DNA of 28,307 nucleotides, taken from assembly GCA_045642085.1 (NCBI GenBank), contig JAZUIF010000109.1, forward strand, positions 1-28,307, given 5' to 3'. The notes under the pieces were generated by a model. It worked only from the letters and a program-made list of their open reading frames with translations. It ran no database searches and was not told the DNA's origin. The position numbers and the translations under genes are program-made. Below are positions 15,015-24,305 of this stretch, piece after piece. Within the stretch, counting starts at the first letter, position 1; each line of letters starts with the position of its first letter. The DNA is from UBA1723 sp045642085. GTDB taxonomy: Bacteria; Bacteroidota; Bacteroidia; Bacteroidales; Paludibacteraceae.

Positions 15015-16256
15015 TTACTTAGAGAAAAGTTCAATTTCTACACGACGGTTCTTTGCACGACCTGCAAGAGTAGAGTTAGAAGCGATTGGGTTGGCTGAAC
15101 CATAACCTTGCGACTGGATGTGAGCTGCTTTAACTCCTTGTTTGATCAAGTAGTTCTTGACTGCAGCTGCACGGTCTTTAGACAACTTAAGGTTCTTTAC
15201 TGCGTTTCCTGAGCTATCAGTGTAACCCTTTAGGAATATCGACCACTCTGGGTGAGACTTAAGCAACATAGCCAAACCGTCTAGAGAAGAGTATGACGAC
15301 TGCATAATGACAGCCTTTGCAGACTCGAATTCAAGCTGAGCAAATGCAGTCTTGATGATTTCGTCCTCTGCCTTAGTTGGTACGTAACGAACTGGCTGAC
15401 GAGTAGATCTGATATGAGCGTCAAGAGAATCCTGAGTTAACTTGACCTGTTGCTCTAGTTTCTTGATTGCTTCGTTCTTGTTAGCAATCTGCTCCTCAAG
15501 TTGGGCAAGATTCTGCTCGCAGTTATGCTTTTGCTCCTCAAGCAGTGGAGTCAAATCAGGAGCTTCTCTCTTAGGTTCATAATTTTCCCAAGACATGTTA
15601 CGGATGTTTCTCTCTCCACCAAATTTGAAACGAACCTCCAAATTACCACCGAAAGTTATATGACCACCTTCTGGATAACAACTACGCAAGCGGTACATAA
15701 GAGTTCCCTCCAATCCTAAAGCTATATATTTGCTTACATTGTACTCAATCTGACCAGCACCATAAGCACCAAGCACAAATCTATTGTCTTCAATAGGAGT
15801 ATGTGTATAGTTTCCTTTTTCGTAGTTTTCCCATACACCATAAGTTCCGACAATACCAGGATTAACGAATATATTAAGCTTCTGTAATCCGTTGCTTCTA
15901 TAAGGAGCTATGATGTTCGACAAGTTGAATGAAGAGTAAAGAAATATGTCGTGGTTAACAGCGTCATAAATCTCCTGATTGTTCATTGCATACATGTACT
16001 GCAAACCTAGACCCCAACGAGGGGAGAATGTGGCCTCAGTGAATATTCCGAACTGACAGTTCTTTGTTCCACCAAGCGAATGGTCTTCATCAGCGATAGG
16101 TGCCCATCTCAGGTAGTTTAAACCTCCCTTTAGACCAAGAGACCAGTGACAAATTTTCTTTGCAGAAGCAGTATCTGCTGTAGTTTGCTCCTCTTGAGCG
16201 AAAGCATTGCAAGCAAGTGAAGCTACAGTTGCTAACGCTAAAATCTTCTTTGACAT
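15015..16256 (-). CDS. OmpA-family outer-membrane protein
   Basis: 413 residues. A signal peptide (MSKKILALATVASLACNAFA) is followed by a region of alternating aromatic/hydrophobic strands ending FGGNLEVRFKFGG near residue 215, which fits an eight-stranded outer-membrane barrel. A coiled-coil linker (residues about 240-285, LEEQIANKNEAIKKLEQQ) leads to a C-terminal OmpA/MotB domain with FLKGYTDSSG, LSKDRAAAVKNYL and GRAKNRRVEIEL, including the Asp and Arg that bind peptidoglycan in this family. It should tie the outer membrane to the cell wall. It is a single gene with its own promoter (16363-16370) and terminator. Copies of the 71-bp DUF554-derived repeat lie on both sides. Confidence 0.92.
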   Translation of the reverse strand: MSKKILALATVASLACNAFAQEEQTTADTASAKKICHWSLGLKGGLNYLRWAPIADEDHSLGGTKNCQFGIFTEATFSPRWGLGLQYMYAMNNQEIYDAVNHDIFLYSSFNLSNIIAPYRSNGLQKLNIFVNPGIVGTYGVWENYEKGNYTHTPIEDNRFVLGAYGAGQIEYNVSKYIALGLEGTLMYRLRSCYPEGGHITFGGNLEVRFKFGGERNIRNMSWENYEPKREAPDLTPLLEEQKHNCEQNLAQLEEQIANKNEAIKKLEQQVKLTQDSLDAHIRSTRQPVRYVPTKAEDEIIKTAFAQLEFESAKAVIMQSSYSSLDGLAMLLKSHPEWSIFLKGYTDSSGNAVKNLKLSKDRAAAVKNYLIKQGVKAAHIQSQGYGSANPIASNSTLAGRAKNRRVEIELFSK

Positions 16257-16362
16257 TTTTAGAAAGTTAAATTAGTCCTTATTTATTTCTAAACTGGCTA
16301 TTTAAAGCTGCCAATTTATGATATAATTAATGTAATATTTCAATCCAACATCAATTTGAGCG

Positions 16363-16370
16363 CAAAGATA
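16363..16370 (-). promoter_or_regulatory. -7 box of the OmpA-family gene
   Basis: TATCTTTG on the minus strand (16370-16363), about 105 bases before the ATG. No clear -33 TTG at the usual distance. Confidence 0.6.
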
Positions 16371-16507
16371 ATCATTTTATTATTGAAATGTCTAAAAAAA
16401 GGATTACTTTATCTATTTATTTACATTTATTTACAATTAAGAGTTGTCTCTCATGAATTTTTATTCAAATTTTAATCGTCGATCAATATGCATTAGGGCT
16501 TATTAGA

Positions 16508-16578
16508 TGCGTTGACTATGGATCCAAGCATTTGTGATATGAATTTGTTAGGGCAAAAGTAGTGAAAATTTGGCTATC
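16508..16578 (-). repeat. 71-bp repeat, copy 2 (DUF554 promoter and first codons)
   Basis: Three substitutions from 14780-14850. TACTTTTG lies at 16561-16554 and ATG at 16531 (minus); the frame gives MLGSIVNAS and stops shortly after. Only the promoter, leader and eight codons of the original gene remain. Confidence 0.85.
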
Positions 16579-16612
16579 CTTTCCTTTGGATATTTGTGCT
16601 TGGAATAAACAT

Positions 16613-16631
16613 CTAACATTATGAATGTTAG
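16613..16631 (+). promoter_or_regulatory. 8-bp palindrome upstream of the hmu operon
   Basis: CTAACATT, three bases, AATGTTAG: a perfect inverted repeat about 140 bases upstream of the hmu -7 box. A weaker AGGAGAA/TTCTCCT pair follows at 16651-16675. Candidate regulator sites only. Confidence 0.4.
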
Positions 16632-16737
16632 TTAAATGACGAATCACATAAGGAGAATGATTTTTATTTTCTCCTGAATAAAATATCGTAATCGATTTAA
16701 TTTTCAGTCCGTTGAATCATTGTTTTTGGGTATTTCT

Positions 16738-16763
16738 TATGCTTTTGAGCATATCTACTTTTG
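16738..16763 (+). promoter_or_regulatory. hmu promoter with overlapping palindrome
   Basis: TACTTTTG at 16756-16763 is a good -7 box. Immediately upstream, TATGCT-TTTG-AGCATA (16738-16753) is a perfect 6-bp inverted repeat between the -33 and -7 positions, the place expected for an iron- or heme-responsive repressor site. No -33 TTG is seen. Confidence 0.55.
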
Positions 16764-16773
16764 CACTCCGAAA

Positions 16774-16795
16774 TCAGGAAAGTCATTTTTCCTGA
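16774..16795 (+). promoter_or_regulatory. Leader hairpin of the hmu transcript
   Basis: TCAGGAAA and TTTCCTGA pair over 8 bp with a 6-base loop, near the predicted transcript start and about 40 bases before the lipoprotein ATG. It may stabilise the message or regulate translation. Confidence 0.4.
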
Positions 16796-16832
16796 CTCTC
16801 AAAAAACAATGTTTAATTCAAAAATTAGATTT

Positions 16833-17339
16833 ATGAAAATTAAAAAGTTTATGGCAATGATGATTGCTGCGGTTGCTCTATGTTTAGGTTTTGCATCTTG
16901 TGATGATGATGACGACGATGATGCTCCAGCACCTGCAAAAGTGTCTCTTGCAACATCTCTTGCTGGCGACTACACTGGTGAGTATTCACTAACAGTGTCG
17001 ACTTCTGCGTCGACAGATACAGTCACTTATTCAATCAAGATGATCGACGACACACATGTCAGTTTGACTACTCCATCTGCTGGATCTGGTGCTATGGCTC
17101 TTCCTTCAATCACAATTGACAATATACCTGTTAGTTCATCTTCAGTTTCAGGAAAGGAAGTTATCTCTGCTTCTGTAGCAAGTGTTTCTGGCTCGATTGT
17201 TGTCAATGATGTAGAGAAGGCTTACACATTCACAGATCTTGTTATCGCAAACACAGGCAACAAAGTTTCAATCGCTTACAGTTTGCAGTATGGCAAGATG
17301 CCGATGGCAATGGTCTGCTCGTTTGTTGGTGAAAAGTAA
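16833..17339 (+). CDS. Calycin-like lipoprotein of the heme operon
   Basis: 168 residues from ATG at 16833; a longer frame from 16761 would put 24 residues before the signal peptide and is unlikely. The signal ends in the lipobox GFASC followed by seven Asp, a strong version of the acidic export signal that sends Bacteroidetes lipoproteins to the cell surface. The mature part is beta-rich, begins LAGDYTGEYSLTV and fits the calycin/lipocalin-like proteins often found next to heme receptors. It stands where Porphyromonas has hmuY but does not look like HmuY. The Met-rich tail (GKMPMAMVC) could ligate heme iron. A role as heme-capturing surface protein is inferred from context. It is 19 bases from hmuR with no terminator between. 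Confidence 0.8.
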   Translation: MKIKKFMAMMIAAVALCLGFASCDDDDDDDAPAPAKVSLATSLAGDYTGEYSLTVSTSASTDTVTYSIKMIDDTHVSLTTPSAGSGAMALPSITIDNIPVSSSSVSGKEVISASVASVSGSIVVNDVEKAYTFTDLVIANTGNKVSIAYSLQYGKMPMAMVCSFVGEK

Positions 17340-17358
17340 TAGTCAAAATTCTTGATAA

Positions 17359-19509
17359 ATGAATCAAAGAATTATTGTGTCTACTCTGTTTGCTGGTATT
17401 GCTTCGGCCGTACTGGCTGCAGGTGGCAAAGCAGTATCAAAGAATGGTAGTAAGGTGGGGCAGGAAGAAGCGGTGTTTGATACTGAATTAGAAGAGCTGG
17501 TTGTTACAGCTACTCATACCCCAAAAACACTGATGGATGTACCTGTGGTCACCCGTCTTATTTCTCTCCCCGATATAAAAAAGGTCGACGCTACTAATAT
17601 TCAGGATCTTCTTACGCAAGAGTTGCCTGGATTAGAGTTTGGTTTGGCTATGAGCCAGGAGACGTCGCTCAATATGAGTGGATTCGGAGGGAATGCAGTG
17701 CTCTTTCTTGTCGACGGTGAACGTATGGCTGGAGAGACAATGGATAACACTGATTATAATCGTCTGAATCTGGATGACGTGGGAAAGATAGAGATAGTGA
17801 AGGGTGCTTCGTCTGCTCTGTATGGATCGAATGCTGTGGGTGGTGTTATAAATATCATCTCACGTGAGTCGACGGAACCATGGACTGCCAACGTGAATTC
17901 ACGCTATAGTACTACTGGTGATGAATGGCGTAATGGTGCTAATTTCTCATTCAACAATGGAAAATGGAATTCTCAGACAAATTTCCAGCAGACAAAAATT
18001 GATCCTATAAAATTATCATCTGGGCCTACGTCGGAAGAGAAGGCTCTTGCAGCTTTGCTTGGCCAGACAATAGAAGAGGATAAATCAAATATAAAGAAAC
18101 TCTTCGGACAAAAGTCTTATAATATCAAGGAGCGTCTTAAATTCTCTGCATCGGATCATCTGAAATTTATTGCTCGTGGAGGATATTTCTATCGAGAGAG
18201 TCAACGTGAGACTTACAACTATCATTTCAATGGCTATAGTGGTGGATTGAAAACGCTTTATGATTGGAAAGATGGGAAGAATCTTGAGGTGTCGTATGCT
18301 TATGATCAATATGACAAAGCAAACTATACTCCAGACGGAATCCGCACACATGATCATGACTATCGCAATTCACAGCATACTGTCCACACTCTCTATAATC
18401 ATCTTTTCAATAAGAAGAATGTATTGACTGTTGGTGCTGATTTCTTGCACGATTATCTTACTACTTATCAGTTTCTTGACAATTCTGAGCACGACCAGAA
18501 TAATGTGGATGCCTATGCTCAGTTTGATTATAATCCGACAAAACGTTTCAATGTTGTCGGCAGTGTGAGATATGACCATTTCTCAGCATCTAATCAAGGA
18601 GCTTTGACTGCTCGTCTTGCTACTGTGTATAAGTTCAATAAGGTGACGCTTCGAGCAAACTATGCCAATGGGTTCCGTGCTCCGTCGCTCAAGGAGATGT
18701 ATATGCATTTCGACATGGGAAACATGGGGTATATGATTATAGGTAATCCTGAAGTCAAACCAGAGAAGAGCAACAATTTCAACTTGGCTGTGGAGCATAG
18801 CAACAAGGTTACGGATGCTGGAGTTTTTAGTGGCCAGTATAACATGACGTTGATGGGCTACTGTAATATCTTTGACAAGCGTATCACTAGTGTCGGACGT
18901 TATTGGGTTGTAGATGAGAGTTATAAGGATGGAGGATATCAGGTGATGTATGACGATAGCCGAATCCGTGAAGATGGAGATAATTATATATTCACAGCAG
19001 ACGACGGTACCGAATACAAAGCGTTGACAAGTTCTCTTTATTGGAATGAGGATGGAATCAAGGTGTTTGGAACAGATTTCAGCGCACAATATCGTTTCGA
19101 CTTCGGTTTGGGGCTCCGATACAATTATGCTTTCATGCACGAAAGTGGCAATGTAGTCGATTCCCAATTCACTCAGCCTCGTTCACACACTATGACATGG
19201 CGTGCCGACTACGACCATAAGTTTACCAAAAATTATGGAATAGGTTTATCTCTGTCTGGCCGACATATGGGCAAACCGCAATCCAAACGTAAAGATGTGG
19301 ATCAGGGCTATACACTTTGGAAACTGATGTTCCAACAGCATATCTGTAAAGGTGTCCATGTGAATTTTGCAGTCGACAATCTTTTCAATTATATTCCAAA
19401 AACTTACTACTATAGTTCCCCAATGACAACGGGCTCTAATTTCAGCGTCGGTCTGTCGCTTGATATTGACAAATTAGTAAAAGACAAATCCCAAAAAGAA
19501 AAATTATGA
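17359..19509 (+). CDS. hmuR: TonB-dependent heme receptor HmuR
   Basis: 716 residues: signal peptide, TonB box region ELVVTATHTPK (about 47-57), plug domain with FLVDGERM and IEIVKGASSALYGSNAVGGVINII, then a 22-strand-type barrel. The heme-receptor FRAP motif is present (NGFRAPSLKEMY, Phe439-Pro442), followed by IIGNPEVKPEKS, matching the FRAP-NPNL region of HmuR/HemR-type receptors. Length is normal and no residue is obviously missing. It imports heme or a porphyrin complex across the outer membrane with energy from TonB. Its stop overlaps the start of hmuS (ATGA), which implies coupled translation. Confidence 0.92.
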   Translation: MNQRIIVSTLFAGIASAVLAAGGKAVSKNGSKVGQEEAVFDTELEELVVTATHTPKTLMDVPVVTRLISLPDIKKVDATNIQDLLTQELPGLEFGLAMSQETSLNMSGFGGNAVLFLVDGERMAGETMDNTDYNRLNLDDVGKIEIVKGASSALYGSNAVGGVINIISRESTEPWTANVNSRYSTTGDEWRNGANFSFNNGKWNSQTNFQQTKIDPIKLSSGPTSEEKALAALLGQTIEEDKSNIKKLFGQKSYNIKERLKFSASDHLKFIARGGYFYRESQRETYNYHFNGYSGGLKTLYDWKDGKNLEVSYAYDQYDKANYTPDGIRTHDHDYRNSQHTVHTLYNHLFNKKNVLTVGADFLHDYLTTYQFLDNSEHDQNNVDAYAQFDYNPTKRFNVVGSVRYDHFSASNQGALTARLATVYKFNKVTLRANYANGFRAPSLKEMYMHFDMGNMGYMIIGNPEVKPEKSNNFNLAVEHSNKVTDAGVFSGQYNMTLMGYCNIFDKRITSVGRYWVVDESYKDGGYQVMYDDSRIREDGDNYIFTADDGTEYKALTSSLYWNEDGIKVFGTDFSAQYRFDFGLGLRYNYAFMHESGNVVDSQFTQPRSHTMTWRADYDHKFTKNYGIGLSLSGRHMGKPQSKRKDVDQGYTLWKLMFQQHICKGVHVNFAVDNLFNYIPKTYYYSSPMTTGSNFSVGLSLDIDKLVKDKSQKEKL

Positions 19510-22500
19510 TTTCAGAGAAAGCAAAACGCATCTGGAAACATATCGGCATTGCAGTATTAGTCGTTCTGTCTCTTACTGCAATAGTTGCGATGTGGAACAA
19601 ATTGTTCTCTCGCACTCGTGTGGCGTTCATTCACTATCAGGCCACAACACTTGGCGAGATCAATAAAGCAAACGACAATCCGTTTGTTACAATAGAGGAG
19701 CTGCCACTTGATCGTCTTGATGACATTGACGATTACGACATGGTGTTCGTGAATGCTATGGGCATACGCCTCACGGAGGAACAACGAGATAAGATACAGA
19801 TGGCAGGTTGGACCGGAACCAATATCCTGACGACTATGGCTGTCAATCCAGACAACTATATAGTAAGTGTGGATAGTGTGACTGCCGACACCCTCAATGC
19901 CTATCTGCGTGGAGCGTCACGCCAGAATTATCGATCGATGTTGAATTATATCCGCCAGAATGTAGATGGAAAGATAATCAGCAAAGGAGAAGTGATGGGT
20001 GTGCAGCCAACTCCAGAAGGCTTGTTTTCGCATCCAGACGTAGAAAAACCGATGGAGGAAAATGTATTCTTCGACAATATCAAGGACTATGAGGATTATT
20101 TGAAAAAGCATGGCTTGATGAAGAACGATGCGCCTAAAGTTATTGTGACTGGTATGATGGGTAATCCGGACGATTTGATTCTTGCGTTGGAGAAGAGTGG
20201 CAATAACGTTTATCGTGTGATGAACCTTAACCGATTGATTGATACTCTTTCTGTCATACAGCCTATGCATTTCAATGCTGTGGTTAATCTTGCTCATGGC
20301 AGGTTGGGAGATAAAGCAGTGAAATGGTTGGATAGTCAGAATATCCCTCTGTTCAATACGCTTAGCATTAATCGTTTGGATTCAGAATGGGAGGATGACA
20401 AACAGGGAATGTCCGGAGGATTCATGAGTCAGAGTCTTGTTGTGCCAGAACTTGATGGAAGCATTCGTCCGTATGTCCTTTTTGCACAACGTATAAACGA
20501 GGATGGATTTCATGAACAATATACTATTCCTGAGAGACTGGAAAAATTAGTGGATGCAGTCAATAATTATATTTCTCTCCAGCAGATTCCAAACAAAGAT
20601 AAAAGGATAGCTATAGTTTACTTTAAGGGCCCAGGAGAGCAATCTCTAACAGCGTCTGGATTGGACGTAGTTTCGTCGCTATATAATCTTCTTGACAGAA
20701 TGCGACAGGAAGGCTACAATGTGAACGGGCTTCCAAATAATAGTGATGAACTGGCTGAACTTCTTCAGAAGAAGGGTAGTCCGATTTCTGATTTCTCTAT
20801 CCTTGATGAGAGACCAGACACAGTTGTCAAAGTCCGGTTAGGCAATGTCGCTTTGCTTCCTCAACCTCTTGCAGGACACGGTGAAAACACATTCCAGATT
20901 GTTCACGGAACGGACAATGATCCGGTTGCTGAATTCCAGAATGCCTACTATTGGATTCAGAATACATTTAAGGCAGACGCAATGATTCATTTTGGCACAC
21001 ATGGTGGACTTGAATATACACCACGTAAACAGGTTGCCCTGTCTTCCAACGACTGGCCGGATAAATTGGTAGGCTCTGTCCCTCATTTCTACATCTACAC
21101 TATTGGCAATGTGGGTGAGGCTTTGATTGCAAAACGAAGAACTTATGCTGGCATCCAGAGCCATATTACAGCACCTTTCCTTGAGAGTAATCTGCGAGGT
21201 GCATACAAGAACCTTAGTGATGCTATTGCTGATTACAACAAGAACCCCAACGATGGTAATTCGTTAAAAGTCAAGAAAATTGCTGTAGGCATGGGAATCC
21301 ATCGAGATCTTGGTCTTGACTCTATGTTGAGTAATGCATGGAATGAAACTGAAATAGCTAAGGTTGAGCAGTTTGGCGAGGAGATTGCCAACGAGAAGAT
21401 AGTAGGTCAGCTTTACACTATAGGAGTTCCGTATGAGCAGGCAAGAATTGAGTCGTCCGTTTATGCAATGGCTACGGATCCAATCGCTTATGGTCTATAC
21501 CACCTTGACAAACAGTTGAATCGTACAAAAGTTGATGCAGAAAAGCATAAATCATTGTTCACTTCGCATTATAAAGCTTCTGCAAAAACTCTCGTTGGTA
21601 AACTTATAAATTCCAATGAACAGGTAAATGACGCTTTCATCTGTCAGACTGCTGGTATCTCTCAATCCCAACTTGACAAGGCAAGAGAGATTGATGCATC
21701 CAAACATGGATCTGGCGATATGATGAGCATGATGATGGGAGGAGCTAAACCAAGAATGCAGAATCATAAAAGTGAAACTGATTCATCTAAAAAAGTTGAA
21801 ACAGATTCTGCAAAACATCCGTCAAAACCTCATGGTCATCCTTCTATGTCTGGGATGGATCCACGCAAGGCACTGCAGATGGCAAAAATGGCAGGAGCTT
21901 CACCAGAGGCATTGAAGAAAATGGCTGCTGCTATGGGACTTGGAGGAAAGGGTAGTGGCAAAGATAACGTGAGTAGCATGATGGCTCAGATGGCTGCAAT
22001 GAAGAAAACATACAGACGAGAGGAAACTGATCTCGCTGAGGCTATCATCGAAGTTGAGCAGACAATGAAGAATGTGGCTCACTATAAGAAGATGCTTATG
22101 GAGTCGCCCAAACTTGAACTTGCTTCTATGATGAATGCATTGAATGGTGGTTATACAAAGCCTAGTAGTGGTGGAGATGCCATTGCTAATCCACGTGCTT
22201 TGCCAACAGGAAGAAATCTGTACGGTATCAATGCTGAGAATACTCCTACTGAAAGTGCTTGGGAGAAGGGCAAGGAATTGGCTGAGAATACAATCAAAAT
22301 GTATAAGGAACGTCATCACGACTCCATTCCACGCAAAGTTAGTTTCACATTCTGGTCTTCTGAATTCATTGAGACCGGAGGAACTACTATGGCACAGGCA
22401 TTTTATCTTCTTGGTGTAGAACCTCTACGCGATGCATTCGGCAGAGTGACGGATATTCGGCTTATTCCAGTCAAAGAACTTGGCAGACCTCGTATTGACG

Positions 22501-23615
22501 TGGTGGTGCAGACATCCGGACAATTCCGTGACCTTGCAGCTTCACGTCTGTATCTAATCAATCGTGCGGTTGAGATGGCTGCTGAGGCTAACGACGGAGA
22601 AGTGCCAAATTTGGTAAAGGAGGGTGTAGATGAATCTGAACGTTCTCTTATTGAGTCTGGAATATCACCTAAGGATGCCCGAGAGATGTCAACATTCAGA
22701 ATCTTCGGCGGTTTGAATGGCGGTTATGGTACAGGCATTCAGCAGATGGTGCAAAAGGGTGATAGCTGGAAAACCGAAGATGAGATTGCCGACACTTACA
22801 TAAATAATATGTCTGCATTCTACGGTTCTGAGGAATATTGGGAGAAGGCGTCAAAGGTCGCATTCAAAGCCGCACTCACACGTACAGATGCAGTGATTCA
22901 GCCACGTCAATCGAATTCCTGGGGTGCATTGTCGCTCGACCATGTGTATGAGTTTATGGGAGGAATGAATCTCGCCGTACGCAATGTGACTGGCAAGGAT
23001 CCCGACGCATACTTCGCCGACTATCGCAATCGTAGCAACAACCGGATGCAGGAGCTTAAGGAGGCAATAGGTGTGGAAAGTCGCTCTACAATACTAAATC
23101 CTACTTATATCAAGGAGAAGATGAAGGGTGGAGCTAACGAGGCTGGCGAGTTTGCAGAGGTGGTGCAGAATACTTATGGATGGAATGTGATGAAGCCAGA
23201 AGCTATTGATGATCAGTTGTGGAATCAGATCTACGATATCTATTTCAAAGACAAGATGAATCTGGGTGTAGATAAATTCTTGCATGATCAGAATCCGGCC
23301 GCAATGGAGCAGATGGCTCACACTATGGTGCAGACTATAGAGAAGGGTTTATGGAAGACGTCGCCGGAGACACTTAAGGATCTTCAAAACATAGAGAATA
23401 CACTCCACTCTGAGGCAGAGGCAAGAATGCGTAGCCAAATGGATAGCAAAGACGAACAGAAAGCAGGAACGGTGATGAAAAAGGAGACTTTAGCAGATGC
23501 TCCTGAGACGACAAACACTGTCGTTACAACATCAGTAGTGCTTGCTATAGTAGTTGCGGCAGGTGTGGTGCTTATCCTTGTAATTCGCAAACGAAGAAAG
23601 GAGGAGGACGAATAG
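19506..23615 (+). CDS. hmuS: HmuS, CobN-like chelatase-family protein
   Basis: 1369 residues with the CobN/magnesium-chelatase H-subunit signature: MIHFGTHGGLEY (His495, His499, Glu503), then LSSNDWPDKLVGSVPHFYIYT, GNVGEALIAKRRTYAG and SHITAPF. A membrane helix near 12-30 and another near 1335-1358 followed by KRRKEEDE anchor both ends, unlike soluble CobN. HmuS of heme-using Bacteroidetes is reported to remove iron from heme under anaerobic conditions, so that is the likely reaction here. Residues about 738-835 form an unusual insert rich in Met, His and Lys (DMMSMMMGG, HPSKPHGHPSMSG), probably flexible and possibly metal-binding. The gene is followed by hmuT after 3 bases. Confidence 0.9.
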   Translation: MISEKAKRIWKHIGIAVLVVLSLTAIVAMWNKLFSRTRVAFIHYQATTLGEINKANDNPFVTIEELPLDRLDDIDDYDMVFVNAMGIRLTEEQRDKIQMAGWTGTNILTTMAVNPDNYIVSVDSVTADTLNAYLRGASRQNYRSMLNYIRQNVDGKIISKGEVMGVQPTPEGLFSHPDVEKPMEENVFFDNIKDYEDYLKKHGLMKNDAPKVIVTGMMGNPDDLILALEKSGNNVYRVMNLNRLIDTLSVIQPMHFNAVVNLAHGRLGDKAVKWLDSQNIPLFNTLSINRLDSEWEDDKQGMSGGFMSQSLVVPELDGSIRPYVLFAQRINEDGFHEQYTIPERLEKLVDAVNNYISLQQIPNKDKRIAIVYFKGPGEQSLTASGLDVVSSLYNLLDRMRQEGYNVNGLPNNSDELAELLQKKGSPISDFSILDERPDTVVKVRLGNVALLPQPLAGHGENTFQIVHGTDNDPVAEFQNAYYWIQNTFKADAMIHFGTHGGLEYTPRKQVALSSNDWPDKLVGSVPHFYIYTIGNVGEALIAKRRTYAGIQSHITAPFLESNLRGAYKNLSDAIADYNKNPNDGNSLKVKKIAVGMGIHRDLGLDSMLSNAWNETEIAKVEQFGEEIANEKIVGQLYTIGVPYEQARIESSVYAMATDPIAYGLYHLDKQLNRTKVDAEKHKSLFTSHYKASAKTLVGKLINSNEQVNDAFICQTAGISQSQLDKAREIDASKHGSGDMMSMMMGGAKPRMQNHKSETDSSKKVETDSAKHPSKPHGHPSMSGMDPRKALQMAKMAGASPEALKKMAAAMGLGGKGSGKDNVSSMMAQMAAMKKTYRREETDLAEAIIEVEQTMKNVAHYKKMLMESPKLELASMMNALNGGYTKPSSGGDAIANPRALPTGRNLYGINAENTPTESAWEKGKELAENTIKMYKERHHDSIPRKVSFTFWSSEFIETGGTTMAQAFYLLGVEPLRDAFGRVTDIRLIPVKELGRPRIDVVVQTSGQFRDLAASRLYLINRAVEMAAEANDGEVPNLVKEGVDESERSLIESGISPKDAREMSTFRIFGGLNGGYGTGIQQMVQKGDSWKTEDEIADTYINNMSAFYGSEEYWEKASKVAFKAALTRTDAVIQPRQSNSWGALSLDHVYEFMGGMNLAVRNVTGKDPDAYFADYRNRSNNRMQELKEAIGVESRSTILNPTYIKEKMKGGANEAGEFAEVVQNTYGWNVMKPEAIDDQLWNQIYDIYFKDKMNLGVDKFLHDQNPAAMEQMAHTMVQTIEKGLWKTSPETLKDLQNIENTLHSEAEARMRSQMDSKDEQKAGTVMKKETLADAPETTNTVVTTSVVLAIVVAAGVVLILVIRKRRKEEDE

Positions 23616-23618
23616 CAG

Positions 23619-24305
23619 ATGGAAACTGTGGTATTGGTGTTGATGCTTGTTGTCATCTTCATGACATGGTTGAAACTCACATTTCTGAAACTATGGCAGA
23701 TGGCACTTGTTGCTGTCTGCTGCTCCCTCTTCATAGGATTTTCGTGGCAATACGCTGTCATGCAGAGCAGGAATGAGATTGGGGAATTCCTATCCAATCA
23801 TAAACTTATGCTCGACACTTCTGTTATTCTGACTATTGAAGTGTTATGGCAGATGGCTTACTGTTTGCTGTCTGGTAAACTACTTTATGGAGAGTCAGTT
23901 ACTTGTCGCACCATTTGGATATATCGAATTTTAAGATTCTTCCCAGGAATCCTTATTCTTCCCGTATTGTTCTATTTGCAGATAGAGATGATGTATCTTA
24001 TTCATGGCATCGACTTTGCAGTCATCTCATGGAGCTTTGCAGCAGTAGTTTTTATTTTGGTGATTGGAGGTTCCTTCGTATTACGTTGGCTTTTGCCGCA
24101 GAAGGGTTTACGTCTTGAGATTTTATTTTTATCCTCATCGTTAGTACTGATTCTTGGAGTTGTCGCTACGGTAAACGGAACGACCAACTTCAAAGGATCA
24201 GATCCTATAGAGTGGGGTGCATTATGGACTTTCGCCTTTCTTGCATTAGTTTGTTCAATTATAGGTTATGTAAAATTCAAATTCAAAAAATCAAAATGGA
24301 ATTAA
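23619..24305 (+). CDS. hmuT: HmuT, integral membrane protein
   Basis: 228 residues with about six hydrophobic helices and a basic tail (KFKFKKSKWN). It has no recognisable catalytic motif. Its identity rests on position between hmuS and the ExbB-like gene, as in hmu operons of Porphyromonas and Bacteroides. Conserved-looking charged or His residues inside the membrane part (for example MYLIHGID) could bind heme or metal. It likely forms an inner-membrane complex with HmuU and HmuV that supports HmuS. Its end overlaps the hmuU start by 10 bases. Confidence 0.8.
   Translation: METVVLVLMLVVIFMTWLKLTFLKLWQMALVAVCCSLFIGFSWQYAVMQSRNEIGEFLSNHKLMLDTSVILTIEVLWQMAYCLLSGKLLYGESVTCRTIWIYRILRFFPGILILPVLFYLQIEMMYLIHGIDFAVISWSFAAVVFILVIGGSFVLRWLLPQKGLRLEILFLSSSLVLILGVVATVNGTTNFKGSDPIEWGALWTFAFLALVCSIIGYVKFKFKKSKWN

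Noticed and set aside
16761..16832. Longer N-terminus for the calycin-like lipoprotein
   Set aside because: It begins at the -7 box, before the predicted transcript start, and would put 24 residues in front of the signal peptide.
18583..19167. Minus-strand frame of 194 codons inside hmuR
   Set aside because: Antisense to a clear TonB receptor gene, with no start signals; a shadow frame.
24212..24295. Longer N-terminus for hmuU
   Set aside because: It would overlap hmuT by about 90 bases and adds a sequence without family similarity; ATG at 24296 gives the normal ExbB start.
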